In this document: positions 19,095 through 27,329 of the stretch, one piece after another
Numbering within the stretch: the first letter of the stretch is position 1
How the letters are laid out: the number at the start of each line of letters is the position of its first letter
Source: a virus
Virus record (IMG/VR): IMGVR_UViG_3300042568_000311
Location: 1 to 40,517 of that record
Length of the DNA: 40,517 nucleotides
Strand: one strand, 5' to 3'
The notes under the pieces: model-generated
The model's database searches: none
Told to the model about the DNA's origin: nothing
What the model saw: only the letters and a program-made list of their open reading frames with translations
Program-made: the position numbers and the translations under genes

Positions 19095-21522
19095 ATGATG
19101 AACATCCAAAACATTCAAATTCAGAATCTTTTGGTTTTTCAGGTAGATTCATTTTTGAGAAATCTACTTTAGGTTTTTCTATCGTTTTAGGTTTTTCAAC
19201 TTTAGATATATCAACCGCTAAGTGTTTTGCTCCCGTTGAAATTGCCTTTGTTCTAACATAATAACAAAGTGTTTTTAATCCTTTCTCCCAAGCGTGGAAG
19301 TGGGATGATGTTATTTTAGATATTGACGGATTCCCCATATAAATGTTCATTGATTGTGATTGGTCAATGAATGGGGCTCTGTCAGCCGCCATATCAATAA
19401 GTTCTCTTTGTGATATCTCCCAAATTGTTTTGTATTTAGGAATTAAATGCTCAATTCTCTTAACTTTCTTATGGTAATTTTTTTCTTCAGTATCCAAATA
19501 CTTGTTAAAGTTAATATTTTGAATTGACCCTTCATTTAATATAATTTCATTTTTTAAATCTTCACACCAAATTCCAAGTTTTTCAAAATCATTAATTAAA
19601 TATTTGTTAACAATCATAATTTCACCACCAACAACTCTACGATTAAAAATTGCCGAATGAGCCGGTTCTGTCATCTCATATGAACCTGTTATTTTAGCAG
19701 AACTCGCCACAGGCATTTGAGCCGTAAATAATGAGTTACAAACTCCATACTTTTTAACATTTTCTTTTAAATCCTCCCAAGGCCATCTTCCCGATAAATC
19801 TTGTTCTTTTAATCCCCACATATCAAACTGAAATACTCCTTTTGACATAGGTGAACCTCCAAAGAATTCATAAGGTTTATAGTTACCATCAATACAAAGT
19901 TTATTACTTTCTGAGATTGATGCGAAATAAATTGTTTCAAATATTTCTTTATTTAATTTACGAGCCTCATCGGAAGTAAACTTATAATCCATAATATAGA
20001 ATACGTCAGCCAAACCTTGTGTACCAATCGCAATAGCTCTTTGTTCAAGTCCACCTTTTCTACCTTTTTCTGTTGAGTAATTGTTAATATCGACAACTTT
20101 GTTTAAAGCTCTAACCACTTTTCTTGTTTCGTTATAAAGTAAGTTAAAATCAAATTTACCGTCAATAATAAAGTTCTTTAATACCATAGATGATAAAGTA
20201 CAAATAGCGGTTGTTCTTTCATCAGTATATTGATAAATCTCATTACATAGGTTTGATTGTTTAATTACACCTATATTTTGATGATTCGTCTTATTGTTTG
20301 CATTATCTTTAGAACATAAATAAGGAACACCTGTTTCTACTTGAGATTCTACTACTTTAGACCAAACATCTTGAGCTTTAACTTTCTTACCCAACCCCAT
20401 AGAAACCGCCTTGTCGTAATTTTCTTCATATTCTTGACCATAACATTCTTGTAGTGGTTTTATTCCCGCTCTTTTAATGTCGTTAGGACAAAACAAATAC
20501 CAATCAGAATTATTTTTAACCGCCCTCATAAAATTATCAGGAATCCAAAGTGCGGTAAATAAATCTCTCGCTCTTAATTCTTCGGCTCCCGTATTCTTTT
20601 TAATGTCTAACAAATCGAAAATATCTTTATGCCAAGGTTCTAAATAAATCGCGGCACTTCCAGGTCTTCTACCTTGTTGATTAAAGAATCTTAGTGATTC
20701 ATTAACTATTTTAAGATATTTTAAAAGACCTCCCGCAAAACCTCCTGATGATGATATTCTACTTTCTTTACTTCTTATATTAGACATAGATAAACCAATA
20801 CCTGCCGCGTCTGATGAGTATGTTGATATATCATTTAAGGTGTGTAATAATCCTTCTCTTGAATCTGAATTGTTATAATGTAATACACAAGAAGCTAATT
20901 GCGGAACTTTTGTTCCTGAATTAATCATTATTGGTGTTGCTGGTGAAATTAACTGATTAGATAATGAATTATAATAATCAACCGCCTCTTCAAATGTTTT
21001 AGTTACCCAAACCGCAACTCTCATATACATATGTTGAGGTCTTTCAACAACTTTACCATTTGGTAATTTTAAAAGATACATTTCTTGTAATGATCTCCAA
21101 GCAAAATAATCAAAATTATAATCGTTTTCGTGATTAATTACCTCATCAATCTTTTCTTTACCATAAAGAACCATAGTATCAATAAATTCATCATTAAGAA
21201 TTCCACTACGATGTAATTCCATCATAGTATCGTAAAAACTTGGATTAGTTTCTTTATGATAAGACGAAATCGCTACTGACGATGCTAGTCTTGAATAGTC
21301 GTGATGACTTCCAGTGTAAGCGGCGGCGATTTCATACACCAACTTGTCAAGTTCTTTTGTGGTGATACTACCTTCGACCGGTACTGATGTTATTACTTTA
21401 ATAAAAATCTCATCAGAATTAACACTAAGACCTTTTGAGGATCGTTTAATTCTATTATAAATCTTTTGTGGATTGAATGAAACTTCGTCCCCTGCTCTTT
21501 TTTTAATCTTCAATGACATCAT
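19093..21522 (-). CDS. nrdA: Ribonucleoside-diphosphate reductase large subunit (class Ia)
   Basis: The 809-residue protein reduces ribonucleotides to deoxyribonucleotides with NrdB. Residues 1-95 form an ATP-cone (allosteric overall-activity domain), beginning LKIKKRAGDEVSFNPQK. The active-site set is present: C212 (ASCVLHY), N424-C426-E428 (SNLCNEI) with the thiyl-radical cysteine C426, and C441 (TAICTLSS). The Tyr pair that relays the radical is visible in LCYYVRT. The C-terminus ends CFGCSS, a CxxC shuttle pair as in eukaryotic-type large subunits rather than the E. coli form. A GGAGG Shine-Dalgarno lies upstream and nrdB ends two bases earlier. All key residues seem intact, so it is probably functional. 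Confidence 0.96.
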   Translation of the reverse strand: MMSLKIKKRAGDEVSFNPQKIYNRIKRSSKGLSVNSDEIFIKVITSVPVEGSITTKELDKLVYEIAAAYTGSHHDYSRLASSVAISSYHKETNPSFYDTMMELHRSGILNDEFIDTMVLYGKEKIDEVINHENDYNFDYFAWRSLQEMYLLKLPNGKVVERPQHMYMRVAVWVTKTFEEAVDYYNSLSNQLISPATPIMINSGTKVPQLASCVLHYNNSDSREGLLHTLNDISTYSSDAAGIGLSMSNIRSKESRISSSGGFAGGLLKYLKIVNESLRFFNQQGRRPGSAAIYLEPWHKDIFDLLDIKKNTGAEELRARDLFTALWIPDNFMRAVKNNSDWYLFCPNDIKRAGIKPLQECYGQEYEENYDKAVSMGLGKKVKAQDVWSKVVESQVETGVPYLCSKDNANNKTNHQNIGVIKQSNLCNEIYQYTDERTTAICTLSSMVLKNFIIDGKFDFNLLYNETRKVVRALNKVVDINNYSTEKGRKGGLEQRAIAIGTQGLADVFYIMDYKFTSDEARKLNKEIFETIYFASISESNKLCIDGNYKPYEFFGGSPMSKGVFQFDMWGLKEQDLSGRWPWEDLKENVKKYGVCNSLFTAQMPVASSAKITGSYEMTEPAHSAIFNRRVVGGEIMIVNKYLINDFEKLGIWCEDLKNEIILNEGSIQNINFNKYLDTEEKNYHKKVKRIEHLIPKYKTIWEISQRELIDMAADRAPFIDQSQSMNIYMGNPSISKITSSHFHAWEKGLKTLCYYVRTKAISTGAKHLAVDISKVEKPKTIEKPKVDFSKMNLPEKPKDSEFECFGCSS

Positions 21523-21524
21523 AA

Positions 21525-22472
21525 TTAGAAATCCTCCGTAAAATTGATTGTTTCGTTTAACTTAGCTTTTTGATATTCAACGGTTCTTGATTCAAAGAAA
21601 TTGCCCTTTGTCTCAACCGCAATTTGTTCCATAAATTTAAATGGTTGTTCAACATTAAATTGTTTTTGACATCCCATTTTAATTAAAAGACCGTCAACAA
21701 CAAATTCAAGATATTGTTTCATTAAATTTGAGTTCATACCTATTAATGATACAGGTAAAGATTCTGTAATAAATTCTTTTTCAATCTCAAGTGCAGATAA
21801 TAAAATTTCTTTTATTCTTTTTTCGCTTGGTTTGTTTTCTACGTGATTATTTAATAAATGAATAGCAAAATCACAATGTAAGTTTTCATCCTTAAAAATT
21901 AAAGAATTTGCGTTACATAATCCTTGCATAACACCTCTCGATTTTAACCAAAATATAGAACAGAAAGATCCCGAAAAGAAAATACCTTCAACCGCTGCGA
22001 ACGCTACTAATCTTTCTTGGAAAGACGCATTATTAATCCATTCTAAAGCCCATTTAGCTTTCTTTTGAACCGCAGGTAATCTATCAATAGCATTAAAACA
22101 CTCATCTTTTTCTTTAGGATTTGATACGTAAGTATCAATTAATAAAGAATACATTAATGAATGAATGTTTTCCATCATTAACTGAAATCCATAAAAGAAT
22201 TTTGCTTCAGGGTATTGAACTTCTCTGTAGAAATTCTCCGCTAAGTTCTCATTAACAATTCCATCTGATGCTGCGAAGAATGAAAGGACATTTTTAATAA
22301 AAAATTGTTCATTCTCAGTTAATTTTTCCCAATCTCTAATGTCCCCTGTTAAATCAATCTCTTCAGCCGTCCAAAATGCCGCTTGATGTTGTTTGTAATA
22401 CTCCCATATATCGTGATATTCGATGGGGAATATAACAAATCGATTAGGATTCTCTTTTAAAATTTTTTCCAT
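21525..22472 (-). CDS. nrdB: Ribonucleoside-diphosphate reductase small subunit (class Ia)
   Basis: The 315-residue protein carries the diiron/tyrosyl-radical cofactor for NrdA. By comparison with mouse R2 the ligands are present: D70 ([13 protein letters not shown]), E101 and H104 (ENIHSLMY), E162 (VEGIFFSG), and E196 and H199 (KDENLHC). The radical tyrosine Y108 is kept, so this is a class Ia type protein rather than a Tyr-less class Ic. The C-terminus (NFTEDF) resembles the tail by which R2 docks on R1 in eukaryotic-type enzymes. It precedes nrdA by two bases and follows the helicase gene by seven, in one operon. Confidence 0.96.
   Translation of the reverse strand: MEKILKENPNRFVIFPIEYHDIWEYYKQHQAAFWTAEEIDLTGDIRDWEKLTENEQFFIKNVLSFFAASDGIVNENLAENFYREVQYPEAKFFYGFQLMMENIHSLMYSLLIDTYVSNPKEKDECFNAIDRLPAVQKKAKWALEWINNASFQERLVAFAAVEGIFFSGSFCSIFWLKSRGVMQGLCNANSLIFKDENLHCDFAIHLLNNHVENKPSEKRIKEILLSALEIEKEFITESLPVSLIGMNSNLMKQYLEFVVDGLLIKMGCQKQFNVEQPFKFMEQIAVETKGNFFESRTVEYQKAKLNETINFTEDF
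21533..21537 (-). promoter_or_regulatory. Strong Shine-Dalgarno for nrdA
   Basis: GGAGG on the minus strand lies 10 bases before the first ATG of nrdA (21522) and 13 before a second in-frame ATG (21519). It sits inside the last codons of nrdB. Most other starts in the window have only A-rich leaders, so a full GGAGG is unusual here and suggests boosted translation of the large subunit. Confidence 0.65.
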
Positions 22473-22479
22473 ACTTTAA

Positions 22480-23859
22480 TTAATTATTTTGTTGTCTTTG
22501 TTTTCTTTTTTCTAGTAAGTCTAGAACTCTTTTTCTATTTTGTTCTTCTTTCTGTTCCTCTAACCCTAAGAATGTTACGGAACTTTCTGTATCAATTTCT
22601 AACATTCCGTTATCAAATTTACAATTTTCAAAAACAACACCATCATCACCAATACGTGACTTAGTAATTGCAATTGTCGCCAATTTCATTTCTTTTTGTT
22701 GTAATGTTTTTGCTACGGATATGATAACGTGACCAACTTGAGCTTTCTTAATTGACCCTCCCATTTGGTCGGTTGTAACTACCTCAGATGAAATTGAACT
22801 TCTATTGCCTTGTGTTGCCGTCCATCCTACGATAGATAATTCGTGACACATCGCTTCAAAAGCTCTCATAACTGAACCTTCAGATTTCCATTCATCACCT
22901 AAATTCTTATCGGGTACCACACAATCAATATAATCCAATAAAACCATATCAATTTTAATACCATCGGCAATCATTTTTCTAATCTGATTTTTTATTTGTA
23001 ACATTGTCATCGTGTCCGAAGGTAGTTTCTTTAAAACTAACTTATTTGGCATAGTGTCTCTAATCTCTTGGACCTTATTCATAACTTCCTCCTTTTTGAT
23101 TGTTAACTCATCAGGATGTACTTTAGTCCAAAGTGTGATGTGTTTTCTTTGTATAATCTTAGGATTATCTTCAAAGAATATTTGTAACACATTGTGACCT
23201 AAATTATAAGCGTGATTAGATATTTTTGTTAAGAATGTAGATTTTCCTACACCTGTTGGCGCAAGTATCACTCCAATTTCTCCCTTAGCTAAACCACCTT
23301 TTAATAGTCTGTCAATTCCAGGTATACCCATTGGTATTGGGTGTCTGTAATCTTCATTTAAAACTTCATCTAAATTAAAGAATACGTCTGACATTCCATC
23401 TTCTCTTTCACCTACTTGTAAAGCCTCTCTAACCAAGGTTTCAAGTTGTTCGTAATTTTCAAACTCACCTCCATCAATAACTTTTTGAGCTTTAGTAATA
23501 GCCTTTTGAAGTTCTTGTTGTTTACAGAACTTCATAGCCTTATCTTGAACGAATAGACTTCCTTCAATTGGTGAATCTTTAATTTTAATAATCGTGTCTA
23601 ATACTATTTTTGACGCCAATTCTTGTTGTAACTCAGATTTAGTTATTTGTTCAAGTGTCTCAAAATTAGGAGTGTGTTCATATTTTGAATAATATTCTTT
23701 AATCATTTGGAAAATGATTTTGAAATATTTGTTTTCAAAATACTGAGTTTCCATCACGTCAATAATTGACCTTGAAAACTCTTTGTCCAGTATAATTTGA
23801 TTCAATAATTGTAGCTGAAATGTACTACCCAAATAATCGAAGTTTTTGTTTGTCGCCAT
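22480..23859 (-). CDS. 41: Replicative DNA helicase (DnaB/gp41-like)
   Basis: The 459-residue protein has an N-terminal helical domain (about 1-145) typical of DnaB-type helicases and a C-terminal RecA-like motor. The Walker A motif is APTGVGKST (200-208) and the Walker B is IDMVLLDYIDC (D309). ATQGNRSS and MGGSIKKAQVGHVIISV match the later helicase motifs. T4 gp41 is a hexameric 5'-3' helicase of about 475 residues that unwinds the replication fork and works with primase. The C-terminus is charged and Gln-rich (KRKQRQQNN). No separate primase or helicase loader is seen in the window. Function is secure; equivalence to gp41 rests on phage context. Confidence 0.92.
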   Translation of the reverse strand: MATNKNFDYLGSTFQLQLLNQIILDKEFSRSIIDVMETQYFENKYFKIIFQMIKEYYSKYEHTPNFETLEQITKSELQQELASKIVLDTIIKIKDSPIEGSLFVQDKAMKFCKQQELQKAITKAQKVIDGGEFENYEQLETLVREALQVGEREDGMSDVFFNLDEVLNEDYRHPIPMGIPGIDRLLKGGLAKGEIGVILAPTGVGKSTFLTKISNHAYNLGHNVLQIFFEDNPKIIQRKHITLWTKVHPDELTIKKEEVMNKVQEIRDTMPNKLVLKKLPSDTMTMLQIKNQIRKMIADGIKIDMVLLDYIDCVVPDKNLGDEWKSEGSVMRAFEAMCHELSIVGWTATQGNRSSISSEVVTTDQMGGSIKKAQVGHVIISVAKTLQQKEMKLATIAITKSRIGDDGVVFENCKFDNGMLEIDTESSVTFLGLEEQKEEQNRKRVLDLLEKRKQRQQNN

Positions 23860-23891
23860 ATTTTTACCCTTTTCGTATTTGATAAATATTC

Positions 23892-24356
23892 TTAAATAGT
23901 ATTAACTTCAAGGTAATTGTAAGTTAAATTTTCGGATGAAAAAATGTCAGTTAGACCCGAAAGAATACTTTTTATACGCGGGCGTATGTCTACGGTGTAT
24001 CTTATTTTAGGAGGATAAAGTTTAGCATCCATCCTTCTATGACAAATTGTCTTATCACCTTCTCTTAAAAAGATGTTAAAACTTTCAGGACCATCTGTAT
24101 AAGATGTGTTAAGAACTTCAGGGTTGTTCGCGATTTCATACTCGTTGTCCATCATATAAACAACCGTCTTCATTTTTAACTCATATTCGAGTTCACTTTT
24201 TAAATCTTTAATAAACTCATACAATTCGGCAGAATTTTTAGCCTTTGAATTGTAGTCTCTAACATTAAAGTATCTTTGAACGATAATGTTGTCATTAACC
24301 ATTAACACGAACTCTAATTTGGTTGCGTCTTGTTGTTCTTTCATATACATATTCAT
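23892..24356 (-). CDS. Unknown 154-residue protein between RNase H and helicase
   Basis: The ATG at 24356 lies two bases after the stop of the RNase H gene and gives a 154-residue protein beginning MNMYMKEQQDATKLEFVLMV. A longer in-frame start at 24431 would overlap the RNase H gene by 73 bases with a Lys-rich leader that looks out of place. The protein appears soluble and mixed alpha/beta, with a helical centre (SAELYEFIKDLKSELEYELK) and a segment HRRMDAKLYPPKIRY. I recognise no family. Its position in a compact replication operon suggests an accessory role in replication, which is inference. Confidence 0.75.
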   Translation of the reverse strand: MNMYMKEQQDATKLEFVLMVNDNIIVQRYFNVRDYNSKAKNSAELYEFIKDLKSELEYELKMKTVVYMMDNEYEIANNPEVLNTSYTDGPESFNIFLREGDKTICHRRMDAKLYPPKIRYTVDIRPRIKSILSGLTDIFSSENLTYNYLEVNTI

Positions 24357-24358
24357 TT

Positions 24359-25366
24359 TTATTTTTTTGTTTGATAGTTTTTCTTTTCTTTTCTTGTTAA
24401 TTTTAAAAATGGTTTTAAAAAGTTTACCCAAGCATCATCAGTTTTTGGTAAGAACTTAAAAAACCCATCTTCCATCATATATTTAATTAGGTTTCTATGC
24501 CCCCTACCTTCAGGATCCAACGTTTCTTTATAATAAAGTTCAACGATTTCTTTACCTTCTTCTGTGATAATTGGTTTTGATAAGTCGATAATTTGTTCGT
24601 TAATTTGAAAAAACTCATTACCATAAATTCCCGTTTTTGTTCTACCTGTTAGTAAATTCTTTAAAACTTTGTTTTCTTTGTCTTCTTTAAGGAGGAGTTC
24701 CGCCTTAATTAAAATATCGGTAAAAGAAACTTCTTTTTCAAGTATCTCGGGAAATAATTTTACTAAAGTTTTTTCACCTAAATAATAGATACCATCAATA
24801 TTGTCTGACTTATCACCCATTAATATCTTACAAACTTTAACATTTTCATGCGGAACCTCAATTTCATACAATTTAATTTTGTCCCCAAATTTATACAATT
24901 TTTTTGAATTTGGGGAATAAATTGAAACATTTTTAGAAATTAATTGTGATAAATCTCTATCACCTGAAAATATTGTAATTTGTTCGTTTTCAGATATTTG
25001 ACAATAATACGATATTAAATCGTCTGATTCGTTTTTATCAACAACAATCTGACGAATAAACATTTCCTCTAAGTATTGTTTTACTCTTTCTTTTTGTTGA
25101 CTAAATGATAATTCCTTTAACGGGTCATCACCACTTTTTCTGTTTTCTTTGTATTGGGGGTAAATTATTTTTCTTGATAGCGAATTTTGTTCTCCATCCC
25201 AAAAAACCAATACTTTGTCAAAATTATATTCTTCAATAAATTTACGTGTGGTGTTTAGAAAGTACCATATACCTCCTACGTGTTTTCCTTCGTGATAGAA
25301 ATCTTTGACTCCGTGGAACCCTATTTTCAGTAGGTTATTCCCATCAACAATAAGTGTTTTAATCAC
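24359..25366 (-). CDS. rnh: RNase H / FEN-type 5'-3' nuclease (T4 rnh-like)
   Basis: The 335-residue protein is a FEN-like 5' nuclease (T4 RNase H is 305 residues), which removes RNA primers from Okazaki fragments. Acidic metal-binding residues appear in the family order: D8 (LIVDGNNLL), D57 (VLVFWDGEQ), E113/D115/D116 (NESDDLISYY), D136/D138 (FSGDRDLSQ), and D185/D188 (MGDKSDNIDG), which opens the helix-3-turn-helix DNA-binding segment (GIYYLGEKTLVKLFPE). It lies 12 bases downstream of the UvsX gene and just upstream of a protein of unknown function and the helicase. Confidence 0.92.
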   Translation of the reverse strand: MIKTLIVDGNNLLKIGFHGVKDFYHEGKHVGGIWYFLNTTRKFIEEYNFDKVLVFWDGEQNSLSRKIIYPQYKENRKSGDDPLKELSFSQQKERVKQYLEEMFIRQIVVDKNESDDLISYYCQISENEQITIFSGDRDLSQLISKNVSIYSPNSKKLYKFGDKIKLYEIEVPHENVKVCKILMGDKSDNIDGIYYLGEKTLVKLFPEILEKEVSFTDILIKAELLLKEDKENKVLKNLLTGRTKTGIYGNEFFQINEQIIDLSKPIITEEGKEIVELYYKETLDPEGRGHRNLIKYMMEDGFFKFLPKTDDAWVNFLKPFLKLTRKEKKNYQTKK

Positions 25367-25378
25367 TTTTTAATTTTT

Positions 25379-26353
25379 TTAATTTTCAAAATCGTTTGAT
25401 TCTTCTAATGAAAAATCATTACTACCCATTTTTGTCGCCCAATAATCTGCATATTGTTTTTTGTACTCATCAATAGCCTCTTTTGTGTCGGGTATATACC
25501 CATTATGAACCGCTATAATCTTACCGTCCTTATATCCAAGACCATTTACGTGATTTTTTAATATTGATATTTTAGTTCTAATTGCGAATGATACTTTTCT
25601 ACCGTTCTTAGTTGCGTCAATATGATTAATTCCCGCCTTTTTTTGATTCCCAAATAAGAAAACCAATGCCGATGCTAACCATATTGCCTCACCCCCCTTA
25701 CTCTTAATCTCAGGTTGCCCAAATGGATTATCTGGTAACTCCACCCACGGTTGGTTGACCACCACCATAGTTGCGTAAAATGGAAAATCCTCTTTTTTAG
25801 TCTTAGATATTCTTGCCGAAATACCCATACCAATTTTATCAGCTAATGTCGCGGCATTATGTTGTTTACCTCCTTTACCATCGTATGTCATCTTACAAGG
25901 AATACTACCTATACTATCCCATAAAAATAAAATATCATATGGTATATCCCCTTTCTCTTGAGCATCTAAGACTTCGTTTATAAAATCTGTTGCTTGTTCA
26001 ATATAGTCGAACGAATCATTAAAGATGAATTGACCCTCCCATTCACCATTCTCGTTTTTTGACGCGTCTAACCCTAATTCAACCGCGTGTTCCCACGACC
26101 ATTTACGTTCGGTTATAATGAATACAGGTAAATGACCTTTTTTCTGAGCATCAACCGCCGCCAAAATCATTGCGGTTGTTTTAGAGGAATTTGAGTGTCC
26201 TAAATTCATATTGATTGCTCCCATAACAGGTCCCGGTAATCCGCAAGCCTCCATAAAAGCTTCACCACAATTATAAAATTGTTCAGGTTTGTATTTTGTT
26301 TTTGTGGAGAATTTCTCCTTAATTGATTTAAAATCTGTTTTTTTTATTGCCAT
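25379..26353 (-). CDS. uvsX: Recombinase UvsX (RecA-like)
   Basis: The 324-residue protein is a RecA/Rad51-fold strand-exchange ATPase used for recombination-dependent replication and repair. The Walker A motif is GHSNSSKTT (52-60), close to the T4 UvsX form rather than bacterial RecA, and the Walker B is DILFLWDSIGSI (D146). MVVVNQPW and KSKGGEAIWLAS resemble the L1/L2 region. It is shorter than T4 UvsX (about 390). The C-terminus is acidic (SLEESNDFEN). It starts one base before the end of its upstream glycosyltransferase neighbour's spacer and lies two genes from the gp32-like SSB, its natural partner. No UvsY mediator is seen. Confidence 0.93.
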   Translation of the reverse strand: MAIKKTDFKSIKEKFSTKTKYKPEQFYNCGEAFMEACGLPGPVMGAINMNLGHSNSSKTTAMILAAVDAQKKGHLPVFIITERKWSWEHAVELGLDASKNENGEWEGQFIFNDSFDYIEQATDFINEVLDAQEKGDIPYDILFLWDSIGSIPCKMTYDGKGGKQHNAATLADKIGMGISARISKTKKEDFPFYATMVVVNQPWVELPDNPFGQPEIKSKGGEAIWLASALVFLFGNQKKAGINHIDATKNGRKVSFAIRTKISILKNHVNGLGYKDGKIIAVHNGYIPDTKEAIDEYKKQYADYWATKMGSNDFSLEESNDFEN

Positions 26354-26354
26354 A

Positions 26355-27029
26355 TCATTTTAATTGATTATAATAATTATCGGTAAATTTTGGTTCTAAA
26401 TCAATATTTCCTTCTATTTTATCACATAATCTTCCAACCCACTCATTAACTCTTTCTTGCGAAATGTCTCCCATACCTGAAACGTGATATGTATTCATTC
26501 CCCACCTATAAATCATTGTTGGGTTTTCAACCGATTCGTGTATTTTACCATTATTTTTAAAAGTAATATCAAAATCTTCTCCAAAACTTTTATTAGTGAA
26601 TTTAACTTTATTTAAGTATTTTTTAGTATAAACGTTCCCATTATTAACATTACCTCCAACGTTTACAAATTTGTTATTAACAAAATAATAATGTTTATCT
26701 CTACGATAAATCTCATACCCGGGGTTTTCCTTAATCTGACTTTCAACTAAACTTAGGGCATTTGGACATAATAAATCATCATCATCTAATCTATAGATAT
26801 ATTCATATTTACATTGGTCAAATCCCCATTTTAATTTTTGAGATATATTATCGAACCTATTTTTTAAATTAAAGATTTTAACATTTTCACAATCTATGTT
26901 GTAAGTCGTATTTGGGTCATCATTAATAATGACCATTTCAGAATTTTCATAGTCTTGTTTTAAATAAGAACATATCGCTTCTTCTAATAAATTTTTTCTA
27001 CGATAAGTTAATGTTAATACGGATATCAT
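26355..27029 (-). CDS. Family 2 glycosyltransferase inside the replication operon
   Basis: The 224-residue protein has the GT2 pattern: N-terminal MISVLTLTYRRKNLLEEAIC, a nucleotide-binding VIINDDP, and a metal-binding acid cluster DDDD at 82-85 (YRLDDDDLLCPN). The centre has GEDFDI and the C-terminus a Trp-rich acceptor region. No membrane segments or signal peptide, so it is cytoplasmic. It overlaps the 77-residue gene by four bases (ATGA) and ends one base before uvsX begins, so it is cotranscribed with DNA replication genes. Transfer of a sugar to modified phage DNA bases, or to a host glycan, are possibilities. The sequence gives no acceptor. Confidence 0.85.
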   Translation of the reverse strand: MISVLTLTYRRKNLLEEAICSYLKQDYENSEMVIINDDPNTTYNIDCENVKIFNLKNRFDNISQKLKWGFDQCKYEYIYRLDDDDLLCPNALSLVESQIKENPGYEIYRRDKHYYFVNNKFVNVGGNVNNGNVYTKKYLNKVKFTNKSFGEDFDITFKNNGKIHESVENPTMIYRWGMNTYHVSGMGDISQERVNEWVGRLCDKIEGNIDLEPKFTDNYYNQLK

Positions 27030-27259
27030 ATACTTTCGTATTTAATAAACTTTTCCAAAGTTTGTAGTTTGTCGTTGGAATTCGCGATTTTTTCAATTAA
27101 TTTATCCATCTCTTCAATATGTTGTGGATGCTCTCCAATACCAACCGAATTATTAAAATAAACTAATAACGAAGCTTCCGCTGAAGCAACCTCAGACATA
27201 TATTTTAAACGCAATGCGTCGTACATTCTCAATCCAATAAGATTTAATTTTTTTTCCAT
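27026..27259 (-). CDS. Small 77-residue protein downstream of gp32
   Basis: The ATG at 27259 opens a 77-residue helical protein beginning MEKKLNLIGLRMYDALRLKY. A longer in-frame start would run back through the gp32 terminator and into gp32, with an implausible basic leader, so this ATG is chosen. Segments ASAEASLLVYFNNSVGIGEH and PQHIEEMDKLIEKIANSNDK suggest a helical hairpin. I have the impression that similar short proteins occur near gp32 in marine T4-like phages but cannot confirm this. It overlaps the glycosyltransferase by four bases. Function unknown. Confidence 0.75.
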   Translation of the reverse strand: MEKKLNLIGLRMYDALRLKYMSEVASAEASLLVYFNNSVGIGEHPQHIEEMDKLIEKIANSNDKLQTLEKFIKYESI

Positions 27260-27284
27260 TTTTATAAATTTTGTAAATTTTTTT

Positions 27285-27317
27285 AAAAAAAATGGACAGA
27301 TTAAAAATATCTGTCCA
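27285..27317 (-). terminator. Rho-independent terminator after gp32
   Basis: On the minus strand a perfect 9-base-pair stem (TGGACAGAT / ATCTGTCCA, arms 27317-27309 and 27301-27293) with a 7-base loop is followed immediately by eight Ts (As at 27285-27292). It begins 12 bases after the gp32 stop. This would let gp32 be made in excess from its own promoter, with some read-through feeding the downstream replication genes. Confidence 0.9.
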
Positions 27318-27329
27318 AATTTAACCATT

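Noticed and set aside
19023-19118. Longer gp25 start at 19118
   Set aside because: It would overlap the end of nrdA and translate through the terminator hairpin. The family N-terminus fits the ATG at 19022.
24357-24431. Longer start for the 154-residue protein at 24431
   Set aside because: It would overlap the RNase H gene by 73 bases with a Lys-rich leader. The ATG at 24356 sits just after that gene's stop.
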